From: Saccoglossus kowalevskii
Lineage: Eukaryota; Hemichordata; Enteropneusta; Harrimaniidae
Assembly (NCBI RefSeq): GCF_000003605.2
Contig: NW_003130359.1
Span: 277,577 to 317,200 of the forward strand
DNA length: 39,624 nt
Direction of reading: 5' to 3'
The notes under the pieces are model-generated. The model searched no databases, was not told where the DNA came from, and saw nothing but the letters and a program-made list of their open reading frames with translations. The position numbers and the translations under genes are program-made. Numbering within the stretch: the first letter of the stretch is position 1; each line of letters starts with the position of its first letter. Positions 10,445 to 22,014 of the stretch are shown piece after piece.

Positions 10445-11059
10445 TTGTGGCAAATAGTAACGACAGTACATGCATTGACCAACCTCTCAAACCTAATCCG
10501 AGATAACTATCTAGGTGACGTATTGAACTTACATGAAAAATTTGAAGAGGCCATGACAAACAAAAAGCAAAAGTTAAAAGGACAAAATACATTATTGCAA
10601 CTAAAAAAGAAAATTGGTTACAAACGAAAAATAGGAATTAAAACTTTACTCTCTCTCTCTCTCTCTAATTCGTCCAACTTGAACGTATGGTTGTCAAATT
10701 TGGGGTCTTGAGAGTGCCTGCTAAACAGCTGTAGAAGTGGTATACCTCAAATAGTATTGGTTCTTTCTAGGATTGTCTAAAAGTAGTCCCATAATAGGCA
10801 ACGTTCTACTAAAAAAGAAAATTGGTTATAAACAAAAAATATGAATTAAAACTTTACTCTCTCTCTGTCTATTTCGTCCAACTTGAACGTATGGTTGTCA
10901 AATGTGGGGTCTTGAGAGTGCCTACAAAACAGCTGTAGAAGTGGTATGCCTAAAATAGTGTTGGTTCTTTCTAGGAGTGTCTAAATGTAGCCAACTTTGG
11001 GGAGCTCGGCAGATTTCCATTAGATATTTAAAGACTAAACATGACTTGACTTGACTTGA
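10445..11059 (+). mobile_element. Probable non-LTR retroelement 3' remnant with internal duplication
   Basis: The 5' part (about 10445-10600) has an 88-codon open frame with a hydrophilic run (DVLNLHEKFEEAMTNKKQKL) of unknown family. It is followed by a ~190-bp segment present twice in direct order (10601-10787 and 10809-10991, high identity, each with a CTCTCT run). The end is a simple pentamer tail, TGACTTGACTTGACTTGAG (11042-11058), as left by target-primed insertion of LINEs. No catalytic motif is visible, so the class rests on the tail only. Confidence 0.5.
10601..10991. repeat. Direct duplication, two ~190-bp copies
   Basis: Copies at 10601-10787 and 10809-10991 share long blocks, for example CGTCCAACTTGAACGTATGG, GGGGTCTTGAGAGTGCCT and CAGCTGTAGAAGTGGTAT, offset by about 208 bp. 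The copies differ by scattered substitutions, so the duplication is not recent. Confidence 0.85.
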
Positions 11060-11288
11060 GCTCTAGGCATAATTTTTTGCAAGAAAGAAAACACGATTTC
11101 TCGCGAGCGCTGAGCTTGTTTTAATTGGTTGATGTAGCAAATTAACACATTTTTTGAATTAAAATACAAGTTTAAAAGACGAGTAATTAATCTCTTTTTT
11201 AAAGATGCTGCGTTAATAAATAAACAGATTAACACCTAATAGTACAGTGTAGAGGAAACACAAATAACAAATACCGACCATACCCTTA

Positions 11289-11333
11289 GACCTTTCTAAG
11301 GTCGATGCACTCACCATGGAGCTAAGCTCCATG
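11289..11333. repeat. Two adjacent perfect palindromes
   Basis: GACCTT-TCT-AAGGTC (11289-11303) and CATGGAGCT-A-AGCTCCATG (11315-11333) lie 11 bp apart. The second is bracketed by direct copies of ATGCACTCAC. The function is unknown; they could be cruciform-prone spots or relics of inverted-repeat elements. Confidence 0.7.
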
Positions 11334-11535
11334 CACTCACCAAGCCCACATTCTAAAACTATTACAAAGAAACAGTTTCATTTCTCTGTTTTTTTCCACG
11401 AACTATTTGACTAGGGGAATCATCAATATTGATGAGTATATGTTTTGTGTGTGTGTTTGTTTGGTTTTTACTCGACGTATATGGCAATAACTAGTGATAG
11501 CTTTGATATAGGAGAATATTATGAGCAATGTCAAA

Positions 11536-11565
11536 CCTCAGACTAGTAGTATTGCTAGTCTGAGG
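11536..11565. repeat. Perfect 11-bp-arm hairpin
   Basis: CCTCAGACTAG (11536-11546) and CTAGTCTGAGG (11555-11565) pair perfectly around an 8-nt loop. There is no T-run or coding context that would make it a terminator. It lies 50 bp before a TIR element. Confidence 0.75.
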
Positions 11566-11614
11566 TCAAACACCATTAATTTTTCTGTGTGCGTTTTTTG
11601 TTTTTTTTAAAAAA

Positions 11615-12177
11615 GACGGACGTTTCGGCCACGCGTGTTTTATTCATACGAATATAGGAAGTTTTCTGAAGTTTCGGTCACGGCAGATTCGTGCGTTACA
11701 ATCACGACAATATTAGCAAATAAATATAAATATGCCGTGATTATTTTAATTTTAACATCGGTAAATACACATTCACGTATGCCTAATACAAACTGATAAT
11801 GTATCATTTTAACATCGGCACACATAAGGAAATCACGCCTCATTTTGACAATGAACCAATCCCTACAGCTAACAGATGAACGTACAGCTAATGATTGGGT
11901 AAGATCAGTTAAACACGCATTTTAACTTTAAATTATATGTATGGAGAGGCGAATTAATTGGATGAATATTCTAAATGTAAAAGTACATCACACAGCAAAA
12001 ACGGTAGCTACAAGAGAAAAATGTAGTTATACCGCACTTGTATCGCACGAGTTATTTTAAATTAGCAGATAAATATAAGTATGCTGTAACGAACGGGTTA
12101 TTGAAAAAAATATTTCAAGAATACATTATTTAAAATCATTTTAAGAATTCTAAACGTCCGCGGCCGAAACGTCCGCC
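11615..12177. mobile_element. Non-autonomous TIR DNA element, 0.56 kb
   Basis: The left terminus GACGGACGTTTCGGCC (11615-11630) matches the reverse complement of the right terminus GGCCGAAACGTCCGCC (12162-12177) with one mismatch. The CG-rich ends stand out from an AT-rich interior. Inside, AGCARATAAATATAARTATG occurs twice in direct order (about 11714 and 12066). The minus-strand frame 11640-11843 inside is not transposase-like. The superfamily is not clear. Confidence 0.75.
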
Positions 12178-12539
12178 ACAGATTTGCAAGATTACTACTG
12201 TCTGCATTATTTTTCGAAAAAGGTAATTTTCATCAGCTTCTATTACGACGTAATTCAACAAATATAGTTCCGGACCGCTATTGTTGTCTTGTCAAACAAC
12301 TGTGGACAATTTAATTGATTATCTCTGTGTACGCACCACTATCTCTGCATGCAGAGAGATCAGCGATGTAATGTCACTAAAGGTACATGACAAGGAACAA
12401 AATAAGTGTAGCAATGTCATTGATCACAGCTGATTGAATGGTTATTTTTAAGGAAATATTGCGGCTCTCTTGAATGTTGAGCACTCTCGTCCAGATAGTA
12501 ATATGAATTGATAACATATTGCTATGTATTTAGTAGAGT
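12178..12539. other. Intergenic, no gene seen
   Basis: No open frame, repeat or element end is recognised here. It directly precedes a CpG-rich promoter-like segment and could hold distal regulatory DNA. Confidence 0.5.
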
Positions 12540-12665
12540 CGTCACCTGCGCATGCGTCAGATGGCCACAGCGTGTCATTGTTTACAAACAAGCGTCTGCC
12601 CATGACATTTTGTGTTTTTAGCGTGTGTCGTTTCCCGCGCGTGCGCAGGCGACGATCCTCTCGCT
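12540..12665. promoter_or_regulatory. CpG-rich promoter candidate with NRF1 and E2F motifs
   Basis: TGCGCATGCGT (12547-12557) is a near-perfect NRF1 site. TTTCCCGCGC (12631-12640) contains the E2F consensus TTTCCCGC, and GCGCGTGCGCAGGC (12637-12650) is a second NRF1-like site overlapping it. CpG is dense here and rare around. NRF1 plus E2F is typical of promoters of broadly expressed genes. RANBP2 starts 7.6 kb away, so this probably serves another gene or an alternative start. Direction is undetermined. The 71-codon frame through it (12524-12739) is not protein-like. Confidence 0.5.
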
Positions 12666-12795
12666 TTATAACTAAGAAATCACTTGATAGCTTAGGTTTT
12701 ATGAGGTTTGAAAGTGGAACAATTCAAGACAATTATTAAACTATTCGATGAGACACACCACCTAAACTCATGAAAGTGACCCCTCACATGAGACA

Positions 12796-13008
12796 TACTG
12801 TAAAATGACTAATTTTCACTGGGTTTAAATTTCACTGATTTACCATTTCGAGCATATTCAGTGGGTTTTAAATTCACGGTTTCGTCATTTAGATAAATGT
12901 GTTCTATGCTAAATTTTACATATTCACTGTGTTTTAATTTAGCGCGTTTTTCCAGTCAGCGAAATAAGCTAAATTAAAACCCAGTGAATAATTACCCCCT
13001 TTACAGTA
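12796..13008. mobile_element. MITE 'TACTGTAAA' family, copy 1 (213 bp)
   Basis: The left end TACTGTAAAATGACTAAT (from 12796) and the right end, read in reverse complement as TACTGTAAAGGGGGTAAT (from 13008), begin alike; both continue into TTCACTGGGTTT. The TIRs are ~40 bp with mismatches. The outermost TA on both sides fits the TA target duplication of Tc1/mariner-type elements. The interior repeats TTCAGTGGGTTTTAAATTCA-like boxes. A second copy of nearly equal length lies at 35458-35671. Confidence 0.8.
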
Positions 13009-14169
13009 CTTTCATTTTGTTTCAACTCGACAAATGATACATGGCATGTATGTGCGTGGGAAAGAAACACATTTGCTGATGCTTTCTACACCAATTTGAC
13101 CAGCAATGTTTTAGCGTTTTCCAATTTCGTGAAAAGGTCACGAACTTCTTCTGACTTCACTATGTATTTTAGATACAGTTCTTAAAAGGTATTGCCTTTA
13201 ATTTTGGTTTCGCATTGTCGTTACGAATTAAAACAGCCTTGACAATACAACATTACAATCAAGTTGTCTGTATTATTCGCGTTGTCTTATTACGAAAACT
13301 AGGACACGGGTAGTTGTATGGATTCTTTTATATTAAAAAATAAATTGACAATTCATTACCTCCGAATAAACCCCGCCCATCCTATTTTTTCTCGTGTCAT
13401 TGTACTTTCATAAAGCATGGCGCTCTTCATTTTCATGTCCATGATTCAAGTTGCAGTTTTTACATAATTGATAAGGAATTTCTCTCTGTTACGTTTCATG
13501 TGCCTTTTTGTCTAATTGGGACGGACACTTTAGAAATATAAGTTGTGTGATTCTTTTTAAGAAGAATATATAGAAATTGCTAAGAAAATTGTTATTTGTA
13601 TCGACCAAAGAAAGGTGAGATATTTATTCGGGTTATAATTTATGTATTTATGCATTTGTTACACGACTTCATTATATGTGGCTAGAGTGGTATAACAACC
13701 ATAATCATTACATTAAAAAACTTTTAATTTAATGATTAACACTAACATTTATTATATTTTTATCCAAAATAATTAACACAGACACTTTTCAAAATGTAAA
13801 TGTAAACATCACATTCTATTTATTATGAGAGTGGAAAATTACTCATCTAGGATATATTCGTATACAATTCTGTTTTGGAAGCTCGGGAGAAGTGCGTTAA
13901 TTTCGGTTTCCTAGTGCGTGTCGTAAAAATATGGAATATCTCGTCACACTCAGGCTAGTAAATGAGAACAAAATGTGTGAAATTTTCAAATGAAATCATA
14001 CAAAAAAAATATTATGTGTTATTATGAAGCCAATTATTAGCATTGGTATTGTCATTCGTCTTATAAACCCTAGTTTAAATGTTGGGAATTTGCCAGAATG
14101 TTTTCCGAGAAGGACTTTCCGTGACACTTTGTTCGTTTTTCTAGGGGGATATCGCCGACGTGGGCTGGC
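13009..14169. other. Intergenic or intronic, no gene seen
   Basis: AT-rich stretch between two promoter-like islands. A good donor-like site AAAG|GTGAGA occurs at 13614, preceded by a short open stretch (EEYIEIAKKIVICIDQRK), but with no recognisable family this is not called as an exon. Confidence 0.4.
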
Positions 14170-14262
14170 ATTCCCGGCATGCGCAGCACAAAATGGCGCC
14201 GGACGTGTAAACAGCAGTATATTGGACTCAGAATTCCAGATTGGAAGGTTTGTAAGCTCATT
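14170..14262 (+). promoter_or_regulatory. NRF1/YY1 promoter and probable non-coding first exon
   Basis: GGCATGCGCAGC (14176-14187, NRF1-like) is followed at once by ACAAAATGGCGCC (14188-14200), which fits the YY1 site AAnATGGCG. In animal promoters YY1 sites of this orientation tend to sit just downstream of the start, pointing along the transcript, so a plus-strand transcript starting near 14185 is inferred. The ATG within the YY1 site opens only MAPDV before TAA (14193-14210). Possible donors follow at TTGGAAG|GTTTGT (about 14249) and TTTGTAAGTA (about 14297). No downstream coding exon was found. Confidence 0.5.
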
Positions 14263-14720
14263 TCTTCTTAAAATGTCATTGATTTGGCATTATCTTTGTA
14301 AGTACTCAAAGAAATGGTGAAAATCTGTGATACTGATCGAATGTTATGGCAATTTTCTTTTTCCGTATGCCGAAAAATGGTGTCAGCCAGCACTGTCGGA
14401 GGTAGACCCGACATTATAATTCAGATTGCTACGAGCAATATGGACGAGAAGGATTTTAATTAGCTTGCATTTCCTCTTGTTTTGAATGTCACTTAACATA
14501 TGATATAAGAACCAACTGCGATTTTTAATATTTTGGTGAATTATGGATAATCTGATGTCCATTTATCAGTCTTCTTACTGTTTAAGATCTTCGCTTTTCT
14601 CTCTTTCCTACGTCGCCGATGATCGTCGCGCCCTCCCGTCTGATGCTTTGACACGCACAGACTATCCATTGAGCGTCAGCTGTGAGCGTGAAAAATGAAT
14701 GAGAGGGGATCTTCGATCTG
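14263..14720. other. Flank of promoter with a second CpG cluster
   Basis: CGTCGCCGATGATCGTCGCG (about 14611-14630) and flanks to 14700 are CpG-rich in an AT-rich background. This extends the promoter-like zone, perhaps as downstream regulatory sequence or an alternative first exon. No protein likeness in any frame. Confidence 0.35.
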
Positions 14721-17700
14721 AACAATTCGGCACTTTCTTGATAGACTACTTATTAAATGAGCGAATTTCAATTAATGCACGTACTTTCCACTACCGTATT
14801 GATGTTATTTCCTGCTTCAATCTTGCAATTTTCGTCCGTCCTTTCTCACATTGACCTGTACAGTATACCATGAACGAAAACAATGAACCATTTAAAGGTA
14901 AAAACGTGTTCATTTCATGGATTGACCCCTGATAAATATTCGTCTATTGAGATGGCCATATGTTACTCCAAAATGATTTACTAGTAATATAATTTTAAAT
15001 ATTGAAGTAGTGCTTCTGCCAATGTCAGAATCGCCAATAAATGCAACATCGGATCAATATCAATAACTGTGTATATATATTGTATGCATATTCTCATAGG
15101 ATTCAGTGTTTACATTAATTTTCTGTTACTTGTTTCTCAGTAGATATCACAACCCAGTTTTAAATACTACATGAATGTAATAATGATTTTTTTTTGTAAT
15201 ATTTGCCTCAGTAATATTATGTTCTTACTTTTTGAATATTTTTTCCCCCAAAAAACATGAATTACATACATTTACTTCCAATTTACACAAGCTACTGTCA
15301 CAAAATTGTTTCAAGAAAATATTTATAACTCAGGAAAAACCTGTCCACACAGGAAATCACTTGTTCCACTTACATTTAAAGAAACAAAGTATTTATAATT
15401 TTAAAATGTCATCCAGCTAAAATCCATTTCCCTCATAATATTAAAATTGATTTCAGTCTTGTATATCATTCAATCAACCTACCCTAAGGGACATCAAACA
15501 GTGACACTAAACTATACTCATTTTATATCGTAAATTCTGATTTTGTAAAATCTAATCCCCCTCCTCTAAATAATTACACAACAGTTAAAATACTTAGCAA
15601 CCAATTAAAAATACACATGAGAAGTACACATGTGTGTGTATTTATGTGTTCTTCTTATTATTATCTACCAGTTGCTACATTAATCATTGTACATGTCTGT
15701 ATCTTTTCACTATCGACATTACTGCTCAACCCTTTCAGCCTTATTGACATGAGCTGTGCCTGCCCATTATTCTCTGTGGATGCTAATAGGAAATGTAGGT
15801 GAAAGTGTAGATTATTAGAAGAGACCTTTAACTACTATCTATACAACCTCCCACTAGAACACCCACACATGGCCAGCATGATTTTTTCCCCTCTAATAAC
15901 CTTATCATATCAATTTTAAAATTTGCATTGATAAATTTATGTTCTCTGTTTTTTCTAATTTGTAAACTGAACCTCATTGTTTTATGTTTGTCTCCCTATT
16001 TCTGTATTCTTTGAGAATCTAAATAATGACATTCATACCCGTTTCGAAATGCTGCTTGTTTTTCATTTCATATCTTCACCTGCTGTTCTGAACTTGGTCA
16101 TACTGTTTATTTTTTTCAGTACTGAGTTATAACTTGTCATTCTATTAATAATCATACAGTATATTCTTCTTTCGTCAATCCATTATAATGAAAATTGTCA
16201 CTTTCAGTATAAAATAGATTTCTATTTGTATGTGTAACACTGTAGTCTAAATTGGTTTCTGCAGAAAAATTGAAATAATGATCAATTTTGTGGATTTTAT
16301 TTAAATGAAAGGAAGATGAATTATAGTAATTACCAGTAAGCTATGTTGTTATTGTTGTAGTAGTTCAGCATTAGCCATTTACTGAAATAAATGTAGCTTT
16401 ATAAAACAATATTGTCATTTTTTTATGACAAATATTAAAATTAATTATAATAATGAGTTGAACAATGCTAACTGCATGTGGTCGGGTATACTTCTAATGA
16501 CCCATTACCACCTGATGTACATAATTGTTCATGAAAAATTACAATTTTTTGCACCTCTGTTTCATCAAAGATTTTTCTGCTTTGCCTATTGACTTTTCTG
16601 TTACAACAGTCTCTACTTGTTTATCTACTGTGATAGATTTCTTAACTTGGCTTGTGTATGTTTAGGGACAGTCCACACTAATGCAGATAATTCATTTGGG
16701 AGGCAACAGTCAGCAAGTAGATTTTTTAATTGAAATGTCATGTATCATAAAGGAACTGAGAAAAATCTTTTTCGCTTGCTTGTTTGGCAGCCGTAATTTA
16801 TCATCATGTCTATCAGCTGTACGCTCATTTTTATTTATTTATTCAAAACAGTAATTGACTTTTTCAGAGGACAGTGCTTTTAGTCACTGATGTCATACCT
16901 TGATTTATCAACAAAGCTTTACTAATATACCGGTAGTACATGCTGGTAGTTACATGGATTTGACCATGAATTTGTCACCCTATAGTGTTGATAGAGGGAT
17001 GAAATGCCCTCATTATGCGAGGAAGATCCATCTCTATGATTTGCATAACAATGAGTGTATCAGTATCATGCATATATTCAGCAAAGGCAGGAAATGTCTC
17101 TTTCTAATTCTCTGTATTTTTATATGGTAATTTGATGGATGTTTTTTGTTGTATATCCTAACACAAACCTTGTTTGTATGTTCTGACCCAGTGAACATTG
17201 GAAAAAGTCATTGTTGAGTTTCTTGTACACATTTTCCTTAGTAGTTAGTCCATTAATACAACAATGAGATAGCAAGGAATGATATCAGCAAGGGTCATTG
17301 TAAGGTAGCCTTAAATTAGACAACCATGACATTTCAATCCATGACATCTCTACTCCACTTTATCATGACTGACTGTCCCAAGACACAATGATGCTAAATG
17401 TTGCTGAAGTTTGTCCCTTCTGTCAACTTGAGGGAATCAATGTGTGCAAGCAAATAATGAATTAATTTATAAAGTGTTAAACTGTAGTAGCTGATATAGT
17501 GTATTAATTTTTTATTTCACATAAACTGTACTTTAGCAATTAAAAAAGTTTAACTACATGACTCCTAAAGCAAAAAGACAATCGTCTGGATTTGTGACAA
17601 AACAAAGGTGGTTTAACTTTTCTTACCATTCGTAAAGTGCACATGCAAAGTATTTTTTGTATTTAAAAACAATTATTTGGAATTAAAGAGGCAACAAAAT

Positions 17701-19473
17701 AAAATGTACAAATACTTTTGGTGGAAAGAACAAATACCGTATTTGTTCTAGTTTTTATGCTCTAGTATAGAAGAAATCTAACTTCAGACTTCATTGGCTA
17801 ACGAATGTGACTTTTGGGGGAACCTTGATTTTTGTTCTGCAGGTGCTTGTGTTCGGCCGAGCCTGGTTGACACAAGGATAACATATTCAATTTCCATAAT
17901 GCCATATAGAAAGATGGTCACACAGCTCTGTCACGTAATTCCAAACTGGAGTATGGTCTCTGTGGGAAAAATGTACTACATGTACTTGTCAGCACTTACA
18001 CTACTAATCTTGTCTTAAGAAACACAATTTAGTGCAGTTTATTCATCCAAATATTGACATAAAACTATGCTTTGGATAAAACAACCAATGTCCAAAAGTT
18101 GAAATATATTTCTGAAAAGAGTGGTTGATTCTATTGACAAGCTAGTGATAAACTATAGTGAATAAATTTCTACCAATATGGGCTAATCTAATAGTATGAA
18201 TTCAATGAAAAACCAAATTATCATCTGCAGCTGCCCACACTAATTCTCATTGCTCTGTCACTGTTTTCGCAGTGCTGTATCTGTGGGAGTTGTACACAGA
18301 GCTTCAGAAATGTATGTGTATTGCACAAATATGGTACATCAGAAAATATTATTCCTGCATATTCAGATTATTTTGACATGAAGTTTTGCAACGTGGTCCG
18401 ACAGTAGCATGCTGTATTGTCTATGCCACACAAACAACTTAAAGTCTGTACTGGCACCTCTTTTTAACTTCCTGGAATATACACCTCATCATCATCATTA
18501 CATGTGATCACCTAAAAATTCATAATTATGTCTTGAAATTAACTCATACAACACTCCAAATTAGCACTGTACAAACCTAGTAGAAAAGTAATCATCAAGG
18601 TTCGTTACACTTAATTAACATCTCATTCCTAAAATTGTTAAAATGTATCTCCAGCTGAAAAAAATCCTTCAAATTACTCTAGCATTATCATGCTATAAAA
18701 ACAATTAGTAGTGCCACAATAACCAAATAACCTTTGAATTGGGTGGGGTGTCACTCGTATCAGATACAGTACTTGTTTATGTGTCAACTTGGATGACAAA
18801 TACGTACATTTATATGTACTATGCTCAAACACGATTCAATTTGAATGAAATGATTTCCTTCTGTTGATTACTTCTGTTTTTCTTAGCCTAGTTTTGTTTG
18901 ATACTGCAGTTGCAAATGATTTCATATATCGATCTTGCTGAGTGACTTGCTTAAAGTAATCCACTACAATAATCTTCTGCTTCAAGATGACACTCATTAA
19001 TCATTATTATCAAGTTAACCTGGTCATACCGATAATACAATGTCTCACAACAACTTATTGTTTGTCGGGTTAATGCATGGTCCATAACACTGCACTTGGA
19101 AGAATCTGACTGCCAATGCACCAAGAGCATTCACCCTAGAGAGCAAAACATGTATGACTGTCTTAAGGCCATCTAATAAACTACCAAAGGATTTTGTGAA
19201 AATCAGTAATGAAATAGCAAGACTGAAAATGAAGTTGATTGCTTTAGACATCAATGTATTACTTTGTAGTTACATAAACTGGACATGCTTTGTCACATTC
19301 TCAACATAATAATGTGTAAATACATCTACTTCCAATAAAACAAATACTGTATCGATATTTACTAATTGGGATTTGAAAAATAAATAATGTTTGCAAAAAC
19401 CAATTGTCAACAAGTGAATTTTACAAAGATTACTGTAATACCGCTAATGTTATCGAAAGTCAACTATACTTAT
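14721..19473. other. 4.7 kb without recognised gene
   Basis: AT-rich, complex sequence. Open frames at 15232-15420, 15617-15802, 16900-17130, 17794-18018 and 19045-19254 (-) are short and without family likeness. A small palindrome AACAAATA-CCG-TATTTGTT lies near 17729. TACCGGTA occurs at 16928. It could be a long first intron of the gene predicted from the 14.17-kb promoter. Confidence 0.5.
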
Positions 19474-19657
19474 TACTGTGAAATCTGTATTAGAAGCCGT
19501 GGCTTCAATTAAAATGGTACAATGCAACAGAGGGGATACGGCTTCTATTAGAGCATCGACACATATAAGAAATGATGAATTTTTGGTTCTCAATTGTTCA
19601 AAAAACATGGGTGCGACTTCTATTAGCGTTGCGGCTTCTAATACAGATTTTACGGTA
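19474..19657. mobile_element. MITE with TAGAAGCC TIRs (184 bp)
   Basis: The left end TACTGTGAAATCTGTATTAG (from 19474) matches the reverse complement of the right end, TACCGTAAAATCTGTATTAG (from 19657), with two mismatches. Both continue into AAGCCG. The flanking TA on each side fits a TA target duplication (Tc1/mariner type). Open frames on both strands (19478-19666 and 19450-19674) are consequences of the inverted repeat; no transposase is encoded. Confidence 0.85.
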
Positions 19658-22014
19658 CTTCTATAAGCGCCCAAAATGCTTGCATTCTTTTTAACTTTTC
19701 GAGTGTAATAATTTTTCTTGCTCCATTTTGACTGTTTTTATGTACCGGTATTAACGGTATTCTATATTTGTTTTGTTTTTTTGATAATCTTGGTACAGAT
19801 GAACACAATTTCCCATTGGCTACAATTCCTAATCAAAATTTTAGAAAAAAGTATGAAAAAATTGTGTGGGTTAAAAAATTTTGATCAGTGACAAACGTTT
19901 ATTTTGGCTCTCAAAAGATGTAGCATTAAAGGTTTACAGGTATCGTATCATTTATATCTACAGTTCTTGTATTTATCATATCAATGTTCGCTTTGATGTT
20001 CATTTAAACTTTTGTTATTTCTAAGCAACCAACATGTATTATACACCCATTATACGGTTTTAAATTCACTGGGTGAGTTATATCAAAACTTTCTTATAAA
20101 GGGTTTAAGATCAACTGCTTGCATTCTCACATAATTTTAGAAATAATATTTGTCTTGCAAGTATTTCATTTTTTGAGCTAGAGTGGTTTTAAGCTACTGC
20201 ACTCAACCCTCAAACACATCTGTTGCAGTCTTGGCAAAATCATGTGATTGCCATGAATGTAGGACAAGGAGTGCAGACCGATAGTATCACACACTACCAG
20301 GCACAATGGTATGATATAACTCATGATTTATTTGTTGTCTTTCGGTTTCAAATCCAACGCTCTGATTGGTTCACTCTCAATACCTAACATGACTAGCAGT
20401 GCATACCATCAAAAAAAAAAACTTTAATGCAACATGATAAAACCGAACATGCTAGAAGCCACAATGCAACAGAAAAACCATTATGTCTGTCACGTTGCAT
20501 ACCTGCCACAGACCACCCTCTACAACACAACAGTCATAGAGGGTGGTGTACAGTGGTCTTTTAATATCATTCAGCATGGATTGATGTTGACTTCACTAAT
20601 GCTCACTTAAATCATTGACAGTGACACAGGTATGTGCAGTCCTGAAACAAAAAAGCTGCTCATAAAATACACTTCTTTTTCTTTTACTCGTAGTACCTTC
20701 ATTTGACCATGTTATACCTATCACACTTGTTCTTGATGCATGAGTTTTGATCTAATCAGCTATTGCTGTCATCACTAGTCCAAGGTTTTCAGACAAGAGT
20801 TGAAATTAAATATGACAACAGTTACAGAATATGGATGTTTAACACTCGGGTAACTAATGCTATTGTTAACATCTGAGACATGATATGATTTGCATGGTTT
20901 TCTACTGTTGGCTTCCTCAAGAAGCCATTCTTGATCTACATATAATTAGAACTACATTAGATCTGATTGGAAGTGTCAATAACCCACATGACCAATCAGA
21001 ACAGCTGTAATAAATTGACATATCGCTATTCAGTTCACAAAAAAGTAGGGTGTAGATGTTGGGGTCAAAGGGTCAGGTTGATATAAGTTGAAATCTTAAT
21101 TATTATGATGTCTCTAATTCTGATCATTTTTCATTGACTTACGTCAATGATTTATTTTAGATTGTTTGTCTTAATAAAGCAAAGTCAATCATATCAAAAA
21201 GTGGTAGACTCAGCAAAAGTATAGTAATGCACCTATCAATGTTTTTGACCAGTGGTCGGGTGGAGTTGGAGGGGTGGTGGAAATTGAGTCTACTAGTGGA
21301 TATTTATACAGGAAAATTTTATGTTAGGGATAATTATATCACCATCAATTTTATTTCTACCTTAAAGACAGTGCATGTCGAGGTCAGTCTGCGATGTATG
21401 ACGAAGATCTGTCAAAAGTTTTCCGAACATTTTTCTCAGCAAAACTATAAGTAAATATTGCATATCCTCCTGATCAAAGGAGCTGATTTGTATTCTGGTT
21501 AAAAAGGATGCATAATGTCGGTGAAAGTTATTTAAAGGCTAATGAAAAACTGTTACATGCAACAACATCAAATTGACTTACGATTGGTTTGCAATTTTAT
21601 GGAGTCTTTCTACCTGTTATAATGATAATTAAGCTACAGGAAAATTTCTCTACAGTGGAGAGTGATGGTGTAGTGGCCTATAACCGTCTTTTGGGCATTA
21701 TGACCTATGATTAAAATGCCTTGCATTTCGCGAATGCATTACGGCATATGGTTAAAATTTAATTTTCAAATTTAAATTTTATTTAAAAAAATGTCATTAG
21801 CTTTGTGGAATTTGTTATTCTAGTAACAGTTTTCAAGATTATGTTGATTACTGTGATGATCATTAAGGTTGCTTGGGCATCATAAGTATATACCTCATAT
21901 ATTGTGAGTTTGACAAGTGATATGCTTCTATGTACTTCTTCATTATGGGGAATGGTATGTCAACTTCCTGGCACATGTCTGCCATTAACTATCTTGACCA
22001 AATTTAGATATTAT
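19658..22014. other. 2.4 kb without recognised gene
   Basis: Featureless apart from a hairpin at 20512-20547 and one TACCGGTA (19743-19750). The plus frame at 21227-21454 has no family likeness. Confidence 0.5.
20512..20547. repeat. Perfect 11-bp-arm hairpin
   Basis: ACCACCCTCTA (20512-20522) and TAGAGGGTGGT (20537-20547) pair perfectly around a 14-nt loop. The arms are more GC-rich than the surroundings. No role can be assigned. Confidence 0.7.

Noticed and set aside
13560-13614. Short open stretch EEYIEIAKKIVICIDQRK before donor GTGAGA
   Set aside because: Plausible peptide but too short, weak acceptor, no family; kept only as a remark.
18273-18311. Exon-like 39-nt piece between TTTTCGCAG and GTATGT (LYLWELYTELQK in one frame)
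   Set aside because: Good splice-like borders but no protein family recognised and no neighbouring exon in phase.
19045-19254. Frames open on both strands near 19.1 kb
   Set aside because: About 70 codons each without ATG context, splice sites or homology; within chance for a window of this size.
20048-20080. Possible third copy of the TACTGTAAA MITE (GGTTTTAAATTCACTGGGTG)
   Set aside because: Only one ~20-bp box matches; neither terminus is present.
20512-20547. Hairpin as a transcription terminator
   Set aside because: Intrinsic terminators do not apply to nuclear genes of animals, and no T-run follows.
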